Part shown: piece by piece, positions 55,411 through 64,000 of the stretch
How the letters are laid out: each line of letters starts with the position of its first letter
Numbering within the stretch: position 1 is the stretch's first letter
Source: Seminavis robusta
Taxonomy: Eukaryota; Bacillariophyta; Bacillariophyceae; Naviculales; Naviculaceae
Assembly (NCBI GenBank): GCA_903772945.1
Contig: CAICTM010000293.1
Coordinates: 1 to 64,000, forward strand
Direction: 5' to 3'
DNA length: 64,000 bases
Program-made: the position numbers and the translations under genes
Notes under the pieces: model-generated
What the model was told of the DNA's origin: nothing
Databases searched by the model: none
The model's input: only the letters and a program-made list of their open reading frames with translations

Positions 55411-56297
55411 ATGCGGCACAATCCGACAGCTGAAGAACTTGAGCTTGCAGTTTCCGAGGTATTGGAAAAGGTAAAGTTATTGCTCATGGGGAAATGGTGG
55501 TACTGGTACTGATATTTGACAGCGATGTAAGATATCCCGAGCTCAGTTGTGTTTCACCTCTTTCTTTCCCACAGTCTGACAAGGACCTAACAGCCAAAGA
55601 AGTCCGAGAGAAACTACTTCAGGAGAATGGCAAAGGATGGAAGGTGCCTGCAGAGCGCCGAATTGCCAAGTTTGTCAAGCGACAGAACAGTCGCAAAAAT
55701 CTCAAAGATTCGGGAGATGACAAGAAAGGGCTAATTAGTCGCTTTTTCAAAGGCGATAGCAAGACAAAGAGCCCAGCACGCAACAAACAACAAGATGCAG
55801 AAAAGCCAGAAGCGCATCCAGACGATACATCCATGTCGACCGTGGAAAATGAGAAAAAAGGAGGCTTACGGAACTCATTCGCCCGAGTGTTTTCTACCCG
55901 GAAAAGCAGCTCCCCAAAGGCTTCCGAGAAAGAGGCTGAGAAAAGCGCGGAGGAAGTTATCCCTGTTGCAGTCGCAGAAGCCGTAGAGACTGATAAGCCA
56001 ACAACCAACACTGTGCATCAACTGCCCGATGTCACCAATCCACCTCCTGCAACTGATGATTCTCCAATATTGAAGGATCCAGCACAAAAAGAGGATTGCC
56101 CCAAACCGCCGGTGGCAACAGGACATTGTGGGGAATTGGGTGCAGAAAAGAGCGCCGAAAGTGCCGTCGTTGCAAACCGCAAGCAGGAAGACAAATGGAT
56201 GTCACACGAGGTCGACGTCGCGAAGACCTTTGCCTACTTGGATGACAACGACGGAAAGCGAAATGATTGTGACTGTGAACTTTGCATTATTCAGTGA
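55411..56297 (+). CDS. paralogue of the giant protein's N-terminal domain, disordered tail
   Basis: Exons 55,411-55,470 and 55,575-56,297 (phase 0), 260 aa. Residues 1-60 (PTAEELELAVSEVLEKSDKD then LTAKEVREKLLQ...WKVPAERRIAKFVKR) align with the start of the giant protein (PTNDELSDEVADILIELDNS ... SAKEVLQALLERYTHWNVPE). The intron falls at the same place (after LEK here, after LIE there) in the same phase. The rest is Lys/Ser/Glu-rich and disordered, with basic patches (GLISRFFKGDSKTKSPARNK and LRNSFARVFSTRKSSSPKAS) that may be degenerate relatives of the giant protein's repeat, ending in a Cys motif (DCDCELCIIQ). Function unknown. Confidence 0.7.
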
Positions 56298-56510
56298 CGG
56301 GCCAATCTATGCATACCGATACCCTATCGCCTGAGCTGGATCTATCGTGCTGTCCTATCCGATCTGTACAAGTACTTTTTGTCTATGATATCTATATATA
56401 TATTATTTTGATAGAGCTGTATCGTATTCAATAATTGTGTGTTGTACGGTAGACTGTCACGATCAATGGCAACTGAACATCCGAAGTCAACTCGGCGTGA
56501 ATTGTCATGA

Positions 56511-57541
56511 CTATTGCTGCTGCTGTTCCTCCTGGCGCTTTTTACGTTTGAACTCGGCTGGTGTCACCATCTCGTCTCCGAGCGACCAAATCCCGACTTT
56601 TGATTTCTGGGCTGCTTGCAACCGCTCTTTCAGCAAGTCTTTCTTGCCATCATATTCGGCTCCACCACCAGTATACTGTCAAGCCCAAGCCAATCCACAA
56701 AGAAGCAATGAGAAGATAGAAGATGAGATGTCTATAAAACAAAAAGACGACCAGCACACTTCTACCGTACGATACGTACCAGTGTCGCCAGCCCTCTGGA
56801 TATCAGCTCCACAGAGACATCGGTAGAGTCGCAAGTTGACTTGGAGACACAGTACGTCTCGACTTCTGCTACAATGCGATTGTACTTGTCTCTTCGAAGC
56901 AACTTGACAGCCACTAATTTGTGATAGACAAGATCTTTGGTCAATTGTTTGGCATCGTCTCCAAAGGGCTGTGATACTTCCTCTTGTTTCTTGGCCGTCT
57001 CGGGTGCGTCTACACCGTACATTCGCACCACAATGGTGGAATTCGAGAGGGGTCCCGGTCGTTTGTTGGTCTTGTTGCTGTTGTTTGCGACTGCCGTCAG
57101 GAATGCTTGGACATTGGGTACATGCCGTATTCTCACGGTATCTCCATCAATCACCTTTTCGACGTATCCAACCAAATATTGGTGACTGTCAATGAGGCTC
57201 TCGGGAATATCCTTGGCCGTATTGTATTTTGGTGGTTCCTCGGCAGCGGTAGCTGCTGTTGCTGTCTTTGTCTGTAGAGCCAGAGCGGCTGCCGTACCAA
57301 ATGCTTCCTTGAAAAATCCACGTCGAGTATCATTGGCTTCTGCTGCTGATGTTGAATCAATATTATTAGGCTCTTTGGATTCCTGCAATCTCACCACTGT
57401 AGTCAGCTGGGGACAGGCTGTGGTTGTTGGTGTTGGTCGCTGTACCGCTACATTGAAACTGGAAGTGAAGGCACTGGTTGGTGCCAACAAAGCGGCAGAA
57501 AGCACAAGACCGATGGAAGCAATGGAACTGCAGACTCTCAT
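56511..57541 (-). CDS. staphylococcal-nuclease-like protein with plastid/thylakoid-type targeting
   Basis: Two exons on the minus strand, 57,541-56,780 and 56,675-56,511 (phase 0), 308 aa. TNase/SNase fold, a Ca2+-dependent phosphodiesterase in bacteria. The family's catalytic residues are visible: DGDT in VEKVIDGDTVRIRH, Arg, Asp and Glu in VVRMYGVDAPET, Arg in DKYNRIVAEV, and the C-terminal YTGGGAEYDGKKDLL...GIWSLGDE. The N-terminus is a signal peptide ending in SAF (SIGLVLSAALLAPTSAFTSS), the diatom plastid entry motif. About 60 residues on comes RRGFFKEAFGTAAALALQTK followed by TATAATA, a twin-arginine thylakoid signal. The nuclease is therefore predicted in the thylakoid lumen. A ~70-residue Thr-rich transit region lies between. 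Confidence 0.8.
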
Positions 57542-58210
57542 TCTTCTCCTTTGATATGACAACAACTTCAGGTTGCTACAAGGGAGGAGGGTGGTTTGGG
57601 TGATGGAAAATGACGAAAGATGTCAAGAGTCAAGAGTCGAGTCAAGAGGCCGATCATTGACATTGTGAGGAAACGGTCAAAACCACCACGTACCCCTTTG
57701 AGTTTAGCCTTATCCCTACTGGAAAAGAGGTCCAATTGGACATTGGCATATAACCCCTCTAACAAACCAGGAATACAACCGTGTACATGGAGTACCAGGC
57801 TCTACGTGTTACCCTGTCTTTCCCTTTGTTTTGGGTGTTTCGACCTTTCCTTACGTTTCCTCACTGGAACATCGATACTGGTATAAACGAAGGACGGAAT
57901 CCTGCTTTGAATCCACCAAGGGAATCTTCCGCTCGAGGGAATCACGAAAACGAAAAGGCAGATGGCAAAAGAAGATCACTGACGCAACCAAGTCAATCCA
58001 AGCAAAAGATCCCAAGTCACTGGAAACTCGCAAAGTCGTGAAAAACGCAAACTCGCTCGAAACTACTAGTACTACCGCACGAACGGCACGAACGGCAAAG
58101 ACAAAGTCCCTCAGATCACAAACAAGATAACAAAAGACAACAAGAAAACCAGTAACCACAAAAAATTCTTAAAACTAAAATGAAACATATAAAATTTGTT
58201 TTTGCTAAGC
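57542..58210. other. intergenic region
   Basis: No convincing gene. Two + strand frames (57,781-58,130) are Lys/Arg/Ser-rich without conservation cues. The left edge must hold the nuclease promoter. Confidence 0.45.
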
Positions 58211-60510
58211 CTACAGCAGGATCGCGCTGTAGGCTGGGTACCACCAAGGCAGTTCGCTCAACGCAAGCGTGGGTGGAAGCCGGTGGGCTGATTCTTCTTG
58301 TCGTGCTTGAACTTGTTGATGATCTGGGTGACCGTAAGCACCCGTAGGTGGCATAGATACGGTCACCCAGCCCTCCAATCGAAGCCCTTGGCCATCAACC
58401 GAATACACAGTCCCACACATGACTTGCGGCGGCAGAACTTGTCCTTGACGCGGCCGCGCTCACGAGCAGTAACTCGCATGCGGCCTTGTTCCCGTTCAGG
58501 CCCTTGATCACTCGTCCCACAACTCGTAGAGTTGAAAGGCTTCTTCGAAGCTGGCTGGGGGTAGCGGGTGTGGGGCCCTTGCGGCAGGAGGACGGGCCAA
58601 ACCCCAGGACTCCTCGGTGGTGGTGGGGAGGAAGTCCTGCGCCACCTGCGCCAGCTGCAGCAGAACCACCCCGCCAGCTCCACCACCGCCGCCAGCTCCA
58701 CCACCACCGCCGCCAGCTCCACCGGCCGCACCAGGAAGAGGAAGCCTTGGAGCACCGTTGCACCACCCTCGCGATCACTGGAAGTGGTTGATCCCAATAT
58801 TCTTGTTCACGATGGCAATGTTCGTAGAGACATAGCCCCTCAGGAGCTGATGTCCTGTGCAAGAATCTGCTGGGCCTCCTCGATCGCCTGCTGAGTCCTA
58901 TGTTGGAGAGCAAGCAATTGGTTGAGCTGTTCCATGTTGACACCACCAGGAGCACCTCCACACAAGGGCTCAGCACCAGCTTGGGACCTGGGCGGTGGGA
59001 GCAAACTCAGTAATGTGCAATCATTGGCTACCTTGTATATTGTCAGAGGATCTTCGCCACTGGGTTGTAGTCGGCCCAGGATCCTCATCCAAAGTGTTCG
59101 AAGCTGGGCATACTCCGTCTGGATGCGGTTGCGAATCTCAGCCGTCATTATATGCTCCAAGCCAGGTTCCATCGCAGCCCAAAGCAAGGCAGGACCAAGC
59201 ACCATCGGACGGTTGTTGCTGGGTCGTCAGCGAAGAAGTCACAGATCTTCGGACAAACATGCTCACCGATGAACCCATGGTCAACACCGCTGTCAGCCTT
59301 GATGCTGTACTTGACGGACCACAACAGCGAGCGTTCCAGCAACCTTGGCGTCGGTGGGAAGCTGCTCCAGGTTGATGTAAACATGGACGATGTGTCCATT
59401 TTTCTCTCCTTCCAGCGACCACGAGTCTCATTCTCGGCCTGGGTATCCCACACTCAGCAGCGTAGGTTGGAGGCAGCTTGCGCACACTGTGGGTACCGAG
59501 GCTACCCTGGACTTGAGCCGCAAGCTCCACGAACTCAGGGTCCTTCCAAGCCTTCTTCAAAGCCCGTTGGTACCAGGCGTTGACTCGTCAGGCTCCGTCT
59601 CAATCGTCGTTTCATCGAGTCTTCGTCGTTGTCCAGATCTTCGATGGCGGCCAGGAATGCTTCTTCATCGTCGAACACGGTAATGGCCAAACAGAAACTT
59701 GGATCACCGTGTACCCTCTCAAGACGAGTCTGATCCAAATAGCCAAGGCAATCAGGACGCAAAAGTCAGGGTCAGCGGCACCCAGCAGGATTTGGTTGGA
59801 CAAGCACGCTCCTCCTGGACATTCTTGCTCCAGATACCTTGGTTTCAAGAGCGATTTTGGAAACTTGGAGTGGCGTGGCAGATCCAATGTCTCCATGTTG
59901 GTCAAATCATCAGTGCGGCCAATCAAGTGAAACTGAACCTTCAACATGGTTGGGATCTTGATCGTCGTGTCAATGTTCGCTCCTCCATCGCGTTCACAAT
60001 GCGAATGGTCTTGCGGAATTCCCGGATCTTAATCCCTCTTGACATTGGATTTCTGCCCTGCTTCCTGACCTCAGCCTTCTTCACAGCTTTGATCACTTCG
60101 TGACACACCTGGATCGAGTGGGATTCCCAAAATTGGGACCAACAGCCCATGTGCGTGGTGGTTCGGATGGAAGTGGCTGATGGCCTTCTTTTATTGTTCA
60201 AGAGTGGTAGTCTCTTGTGGGTGGGGCGGTCATTGGGCCTGGGTTGATCTTTCCATAGGCAAGGAAGTTTGAAACTGGGCGACATCAGTAGGGGTAATTA
60301 TCTAGTAACTCTCCTGAAGAAAAATGAAGAAGAGCGACCATGACCATGGTGTGAGCGAGCGGCAGAGTGAAATCGTGGAGCGATTTGGCGAAGGAGCGAC
60401 ATACCTGTGTAAAGTTCTTCTGTTATTATAGTGACGACCATGTTCCAACCCATAAACCTGGCAACGGCCGGCCGGTACTGCTGATCAAGTGACTTGCGCT
60501 TCCTCGCCAT
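58211..60510 (-). mobile_element. broken Crypton-type transposon (tyrosine recombinase)
   Basis: Pieces of one tyrosine-recombinase protein lie in order on the minus strand in several frames: a basic start (MARKRKSLDQQYRPAVARFM, from the ATG at 60,510), a core-binding part (VCHEVIKAVKKAEVRKQGRN near 60,110), a FHLIGRTDDLTN block (~59,930), the catalytic His/Arg region (VQGSLGTHSVRKLPPTYAAE, ~59,500), and a C-terminal part (VLGPALLWAAMEPGLEHIMT, ~59,200) with a Gln-rich tail. The H-x-x-R (HSVR) and the upstream GRTDD Arg are the tyrosine-recombinase marks. The family is common in diatoms as Cryptons. Several frame breaks make this copy dead. Ends are unclear. Confidence 0.7.
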
Positions 60511-61335
60511 GGTCGACAAATCTGCGAGAGTAACAAAAAGCGAAGTTGGGTGTAACAAAATGGCGAAGTAGCGAGTAACAAAATAGCCATAGCTTTCGCC
60601 TTTTCGATACCCAAATTTGTGAGGATCGAGAGGAATGAAGAAAACTGACTGCCTCCGACACTCCAACGGCCAACATCCTGTAGGCGGCTGTAGACTTGGT
60701 ACATTGTCCTACATGGGATACATGCGTTGGTTCGGAGCAGTACTCTGGGTTTACCCTCTCTCAGTACTAAGAGAGGCGTTCCGATTAAGTCTTTGAGTTT
60801 CGCGGAACGTTTGTGTGTGACTAGTTTTCTTCGTACGATTGAAGTTGTATTTTGGTAAAGATACTTAGGCGAAAAGTTGTATTTTGGGGTGCCGATACAA
60901 CCCACAGTACTATTTTGAGTAGTATCGGATACCCTCAAATGCCTGGTTTCCCCGGCAAAATACTCTCAATGTCCAATGCGTATCTCTATACCCCAATAAT
61001 GATATTCTTACTTAGCACTGATTAGGGGAGAGGGAATCGGTCACTGCCGGCGCTAGTAAGAGTACACCCCAAGTCCCACCAGCGCATACAACTCCCCCAA
61101 GACTGATACCCTCTATCATGTGACTACGGTTGTATATTGGTAATACAGTACCGGTAGCAGGACCCAACAGCCGGCAAAACAGCGGTCTACTCTACTCCTT
61201 GCTTGATCAGAGCAAAAGGCTTCTGTTGTTGTGTTATTATTGAATTCAGCAACAACGATCTACTAGCTACAGTAGTAGTAGGAGACGAAAAAGAAAAGAC
61301 AGTACGAAAAGGAGGATACAGAGAGACACGCTACA
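60511..61335. other. Crypton flank and MO25 upstream region, with a triple repeat
   Basis: No gene. Three ~21 bp units with the core GTAACAAAA and GCGAAGT (60,525-60,545, 60,548-60,569 and 60,571-60,590) lie immediately upstream of the Crypton start. Two TTGTATTTTGG copies lie near 60,847 and 60,877. The last ~200 bp are the likely MO25 promoter and leader; a TACCGGTA octamer is at 61,149. Confidence 0.5.
60525..60590. repeat. three imperfect ~21 bp tandem repeats
   Basis: GAGAGTAACAAAAAGCGAAG, GGGTGTAACAAAATGGCGAA and GCGAGTAACAAAATAGCCAT, head to tail, directly 5' of the recombinase start codon of the broken Crypton (which is on the minus strand). They may be part of its end or promoter. 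Confidence 0.7.
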
Positions 61336-62550
61336 ATGACATCCGAGAACAAGGGTCCATTCGAATGGCTGTCGGGCGGTCTGATCTTTGGCAAGAAGGG
61401 TGGCATTGAAGGCGTGGACTCGTGCAAAGATGTGGGAGCCTTGATTACAGGCATGGACGAGAATCTCAAGGAGATTTGTCTTCAGCAAGAGTCGTCGGCA
61501 GAAGCGGCAAAATTTTTGGAGGCGCGGTCGTCGCGATTACGATTTTTGCTGTACGAAGAGCGGCGCATTACGTCCTCCCAGGAAAGTCGTCGGAGTTCTC
61601 CGGCTGTGGCAGGAGCCACCGTGGGCGCGTTGACGGGAGACTCCATGTCTCATTTGGTGCCTCGGTTATTGGACAATCTGGGAGCGCTGCCCTTTGAAAG
61701 TCGCAAACACGTGGCTTCCATTGTCAATTACCTTCTTGTGTGTGGATTGGAAGGATCGGACGGTCACCTCTATCAACCCCTTATGAATTCCTTTCGAGAC
61801 TACGTCGCATCACGATACGATGAAATTATTTCCACGCTCGTCAAAGGACACGACTGTGAATTGCACGGCGGACAAGCCGATTGTTCACTCCATTTTGGAT
61901 CCATGTTACGGTCCTGTCTACGGCATGTAGCGCTCTATCAACAACTGACCATCACCACCGAACGAACACAACGCTTTGTCTTTCCATTTCTTGATAAATA
62001 CGTTCATTTGCCTAATTTTGATGTCTCCAGTGATGCCATGGAGACGCTACGGATCATCTTTACCGGATCTTCTTCTTCCGGGGCTACTGCGCATCAACAC
62101 GACGAACAAACGCAACAAGCCATGGCGGAAATTGCCGCAAACTTTTTGACCAGAGATTATGACGCCATTTGGGTGCAACGATTCCCTCTGCTCTTGACCG
62201 AAACGGCAAATTACATGACACGACGAATGGCTCTCCAAATCTTATCCACAGTCTTGTTGACACGGTCCAATTATGCCGTCATGATCAAATACGTGGCCGA
62301 ACGGAGGAATTTAGTGCTCGTCATGAAGCTATTGCGAGATACATCGCCTCATATCACTCTCGATGCCTTTCACGTCTTTAAAGTATTCGTGGCAAACCCC
62401 AACAAACCACCCGAAATCATCAAGATTCTCAAGGACAATAAAGAAAAACTGTGTCGCTATCTCGAAACGCTACACAAGGATAGAGAAGAAGCCGATACAC
62501 AGTTTCGAGATGAAAAGGCACTCATCATTGCCACAATAGAAGGGCTGTGA
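61336..62550 (+). CDS. MO25: MO25/CAB39-like scaffold protein
   Basis: 404 aa, single exon. MO25 is a helical-repeat scaffold that clamps STRAD and related STE20 kinases, activating LKB1 or GCK-type kinases. It shows the full family pattern: ALITGMDENLKEICLQQ near the N-terminus, LLDNLGALPFESRKHVASIV, LRSCLRHVALYQQL, FDVSSDAMETLRIIFTG, NYMTRRMALQILSTVLLTRS then NYAVMIKYV, LVLVMKLLRDTSPHITLDAF then HVFKVFVANPNKP, and a final KALIIATIEGL. It is longer than human MO25 (341 aa) because of inserts after residue ~75 and near residue ~250 (SSSSGATAHQHDEQT). Very secure identification. Confidence 0.95.
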   Translation: MTSENKGPFEWLSGGLIFGKKGGIEGVDSCKDVGALITGMDENLKEICLQQESSAEAAKFLEARSSRLRFLLYEERRITSSQESRRSSPAVAGATVGALTGDSMSHLVPRLLDNLGALPFESRKHVASIVNYLLVCGLEGSDGHLYQPLMNSFRDYVASRYDEIISTLVKGHDCELHGGQADCSLHFGSMLRSCLRHVALYQQLTITTERTQRFVFPFLDKYVHLPNFDVSSDAMETLRIIFTGSSSSGATAHQHDEQTQQAMAEIAANFLTRDYDAIWVQRFPLLLTETANYMTRRMALQILSTVLLTRSNYAVMIKYVAERRNLVLVMKLLRDTSPHITLDAFHVFKVFVANPNKPPEIIKILKDNKEKLCRYLETLHKDREEADTQFRDEKALIIATIEGL

Positions 62551-63088
62551 CAGACCTATAACAACAACAATATATATGCAGGAATCGTGTGTCTAGATAG
62601 GTAGATATTATCTTATGCATACAATTCTAGAATTATTTAGAGAAGGAGCATGAGTTCAGGTACCGTATACATCTGCAACGGATGTAATGTTTTTGATTAT
62701 GCGGATGATCCTGTGCGAATGCCTCGAGGGAGCTTGGTGAATCGAATCAAAAGCTAGAGGTGATGAATGCTCCTCAGGAGAAGAGGCTGACGAATCATTG
62801 TCGAGGAGAAAATGCTCCTTTCGAGGTATTCTCTTGCCAACCATTGCTATTCTTGGTAAGCAATGGCTTCCTGTTACCGTGGTCAAAGCTCACTCGAAGT
62901 TGGCCACTACCGGTATGATCTAACTTCACCGTGTAAATACAATGCAGCGATACTAGTATCTATGGAAAAGTCTACAGACCCGAGATTCGATTCGTCCCGA
63001 TTAGAGTTCCCGTTCGCATTCCTAGCTTGCCACTTCAATGCCCCGTTGCAAATCAGCCAGGTCCAGCACTCGTCTCATTAATTATTCT
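62551..63088. other. convergent intergenic region
   Basis: No gene with support. A 76-codon minus-strand frame (62,656-62,886) lacks conservation cues. A TACCGGTA octamer is at 62,908. Confidence 0.45.
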
Positions 63089-64000
63089 TCAAACGTATTC
63101 AATCTGATACATTGTCACGTGCTTGCGAAGAACAAAGCCAAACCGAAGGGCACTGAATGCGTAAATAAAGAAAATAAAAGCCAGCGTAGCACTTCCTTTC
63201 GTCTGCGTTTGAAGAACGGCTTTCACATCATCCATACTCCACTCGGGGCACTTGGGTCTCAATGGATACTGACCATCACAATTGGAGCAGCTGTCAGCAG
63301 TATCCACACCACAGGCAATCTCATGCTTTTGGGGTCTAGAGATTGGAATCTCCACCAACGCTGCAGAATAGGATGTGCTCGCCACAAATACCACCGTCAA
63401 TATGAAACAGGTCACTGCCATGAAGAAGATAAACACAATCACTGACACATGCTTGTATCGTTTGTCGCGACTGCTGAGGATGGAGAATGTGGATATAAAC
63501 CAAGCCAAAAGCGCCGTGATCAAAAAGAGGACTCCACATGTCATGTACGCCGAGCCGACCCAGGAATATGTAGAACCAGCTTGTACGCTAAGAACAGATG
63601 ACGGAGAGTAGCGGAAGACGGCCCCCACAACCGAACAACCCATGAAAGGGAGAGACAGCCATGCGGGAACGTTGCTTTCTCTCGATTTCTGAACCATGGG
63701 TCGTGAAATGATTCGTTCTAGAGTGTTCACAATGAGAAGAAGCTGAAAACGCAGCAGAAAGAGTGACTTTGAGCAAAGACTGACATCAAGACCCCACCGA
63801 GCAAGCAGCCTGCTTTGAACGACGAACTTACAATGGCAATCAAGATGAAGCCCCATGCCAGATTTCCATTGTAGTAAAAGTTCATAAGGTCCTCCACTTC
63901 GAGCTGGGCCGCATCTCTTATTGCAGTGCAATTTGTCGCCTGATAGTTTACCAAGCACCATTCGGTTTCATTACAGCTGGTAGCTTCCTGGCCACATCCA
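63089..64000 (-). CDS. multi-pass membrane protein, 5' end beyond the window
   Basis: Two exons visible: the edge of the window to 63,832 and 63,742-63,089 (phase 0). The frame is open at 64,000, so the N-terminus is missing. The visible part starts in a Cys-rich, sequon-bearing extracellular stretch (GCGQEATSCNETEWCLVNYQ then ATNCT), then span 1 (NLAWGFILIAI-LLLIVNTLE across the splice), span 2 (AWLSLPFMGCSVVGAVF), spans 3-4 (GSAYMTCGVLFLITALLAWF; VSVIVFIFFMAVTCFILTVV), a second Cys-rich loop (IACGVDTADSCSNCDGQYPL, then CPEW) and span 5 (GSATLAFIFFIYAFSALRFG). The layout is reminiscent of tetraspanin-like or sensory membrane proteins, but no diagnostic CCG motif is present. Family not assigned. 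Confidence 0.7.

Noticed and set aside
57781-58130. + strand frames rich in Lys/Arg/Ser
   Set aside because: Overlapping frames of equal quality, with no motif and no start context.
62656-62886. 76-codon minus-strand frame
   Set aside because: Polar, with no family signal; sits between two convergent genes where UTRs are expected.

Overview
The window looks like nuclear DNA of a diatom, probably pennate. Genes are intron-poor and closely packed on both strands. Introns are short (mostly about 60-130 nt, GT-AG). Several proteins carry diatom-style plastid presequences, and the gene set mixes ordinary eukaryotic housekeeping genes with long low-complexity Asn/Gln/Ser proteins. The broken mobile elements (Crypton-type tyrosine recombinase, GTAMGT-type reverse transcriptase) resemble families I know from diatom genomes. 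Species cannot be fixed from the sequence alone. All functional calls rest on motif reading, without database searches.

Layout. 0-11.7 kb: an unrecognised Gln/His-rich protein (-); a pseudouridine-5'-phosphate glycosidase/PfkB kinase fusion (+); a coiled-coil protein with a Csm1/Pcs1-like C-terminus (-); a NELF-B-like protein with a bromodomain inside it (+); PEX10 (-); a MYND zinc-finger gene with a frame break (-). 11.9-16.6 kb is a mobile-element island: a pair of ~135 bp repeats, a decayed RT element between CA microsatellites, and a DDE-type DNA transposon whose transposase has one in-frame stop. 16.7-22.2 kb: a tandem-AAA ATPase (+), a decayed tandem duplicate of its 3' end, and a convergent SLC4-type anion transporter (-) with a plastid-like presequence. 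23.3-37.5 kb: ELP6-like, PDAT, SEC12, a small membrane protein, PRP40 and an armadillo-repeat protein. 38.3-44.9 kb: a very large TENT4/Trf4-type nucleotidyltransferase. 45.5-46.3 kb: a selenoprotein S (VIMP)-like gene whose frame ends Gly-TGA-Gly. 46.6-56.3 kb: a ~2,500-residue protein made of about 22 copies of an unfamiliar basic repeat with one WW domain inside, followed by a smaller paralogue that shares its first two exons and intron position. 56.5-60.5 kb: a staphylococcal-nuclease-like protein with thylakoid-type targeting, then a broken Crypton. 61.3-64 kb: MO25 and a multi-pass membrane protein running off the window edge.

How the genes relate. There is no operon-like logic; neighbours are unrelated housekeeping genes. 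Themes are transcription and RNA (NELF-B-like, ELP6, PRP40, TENT4), ER and lipids (SEC12, PDAT, SelS), peroxisomes (PEX10) and the plastid (SLC4, nuclease). The most unusual items are the bromodomain inside NELF-B, the Csm1/Pcs1-like protein, the possible SelS selenoprotein, and the giant repeat protein with its neighbouring paralogue.
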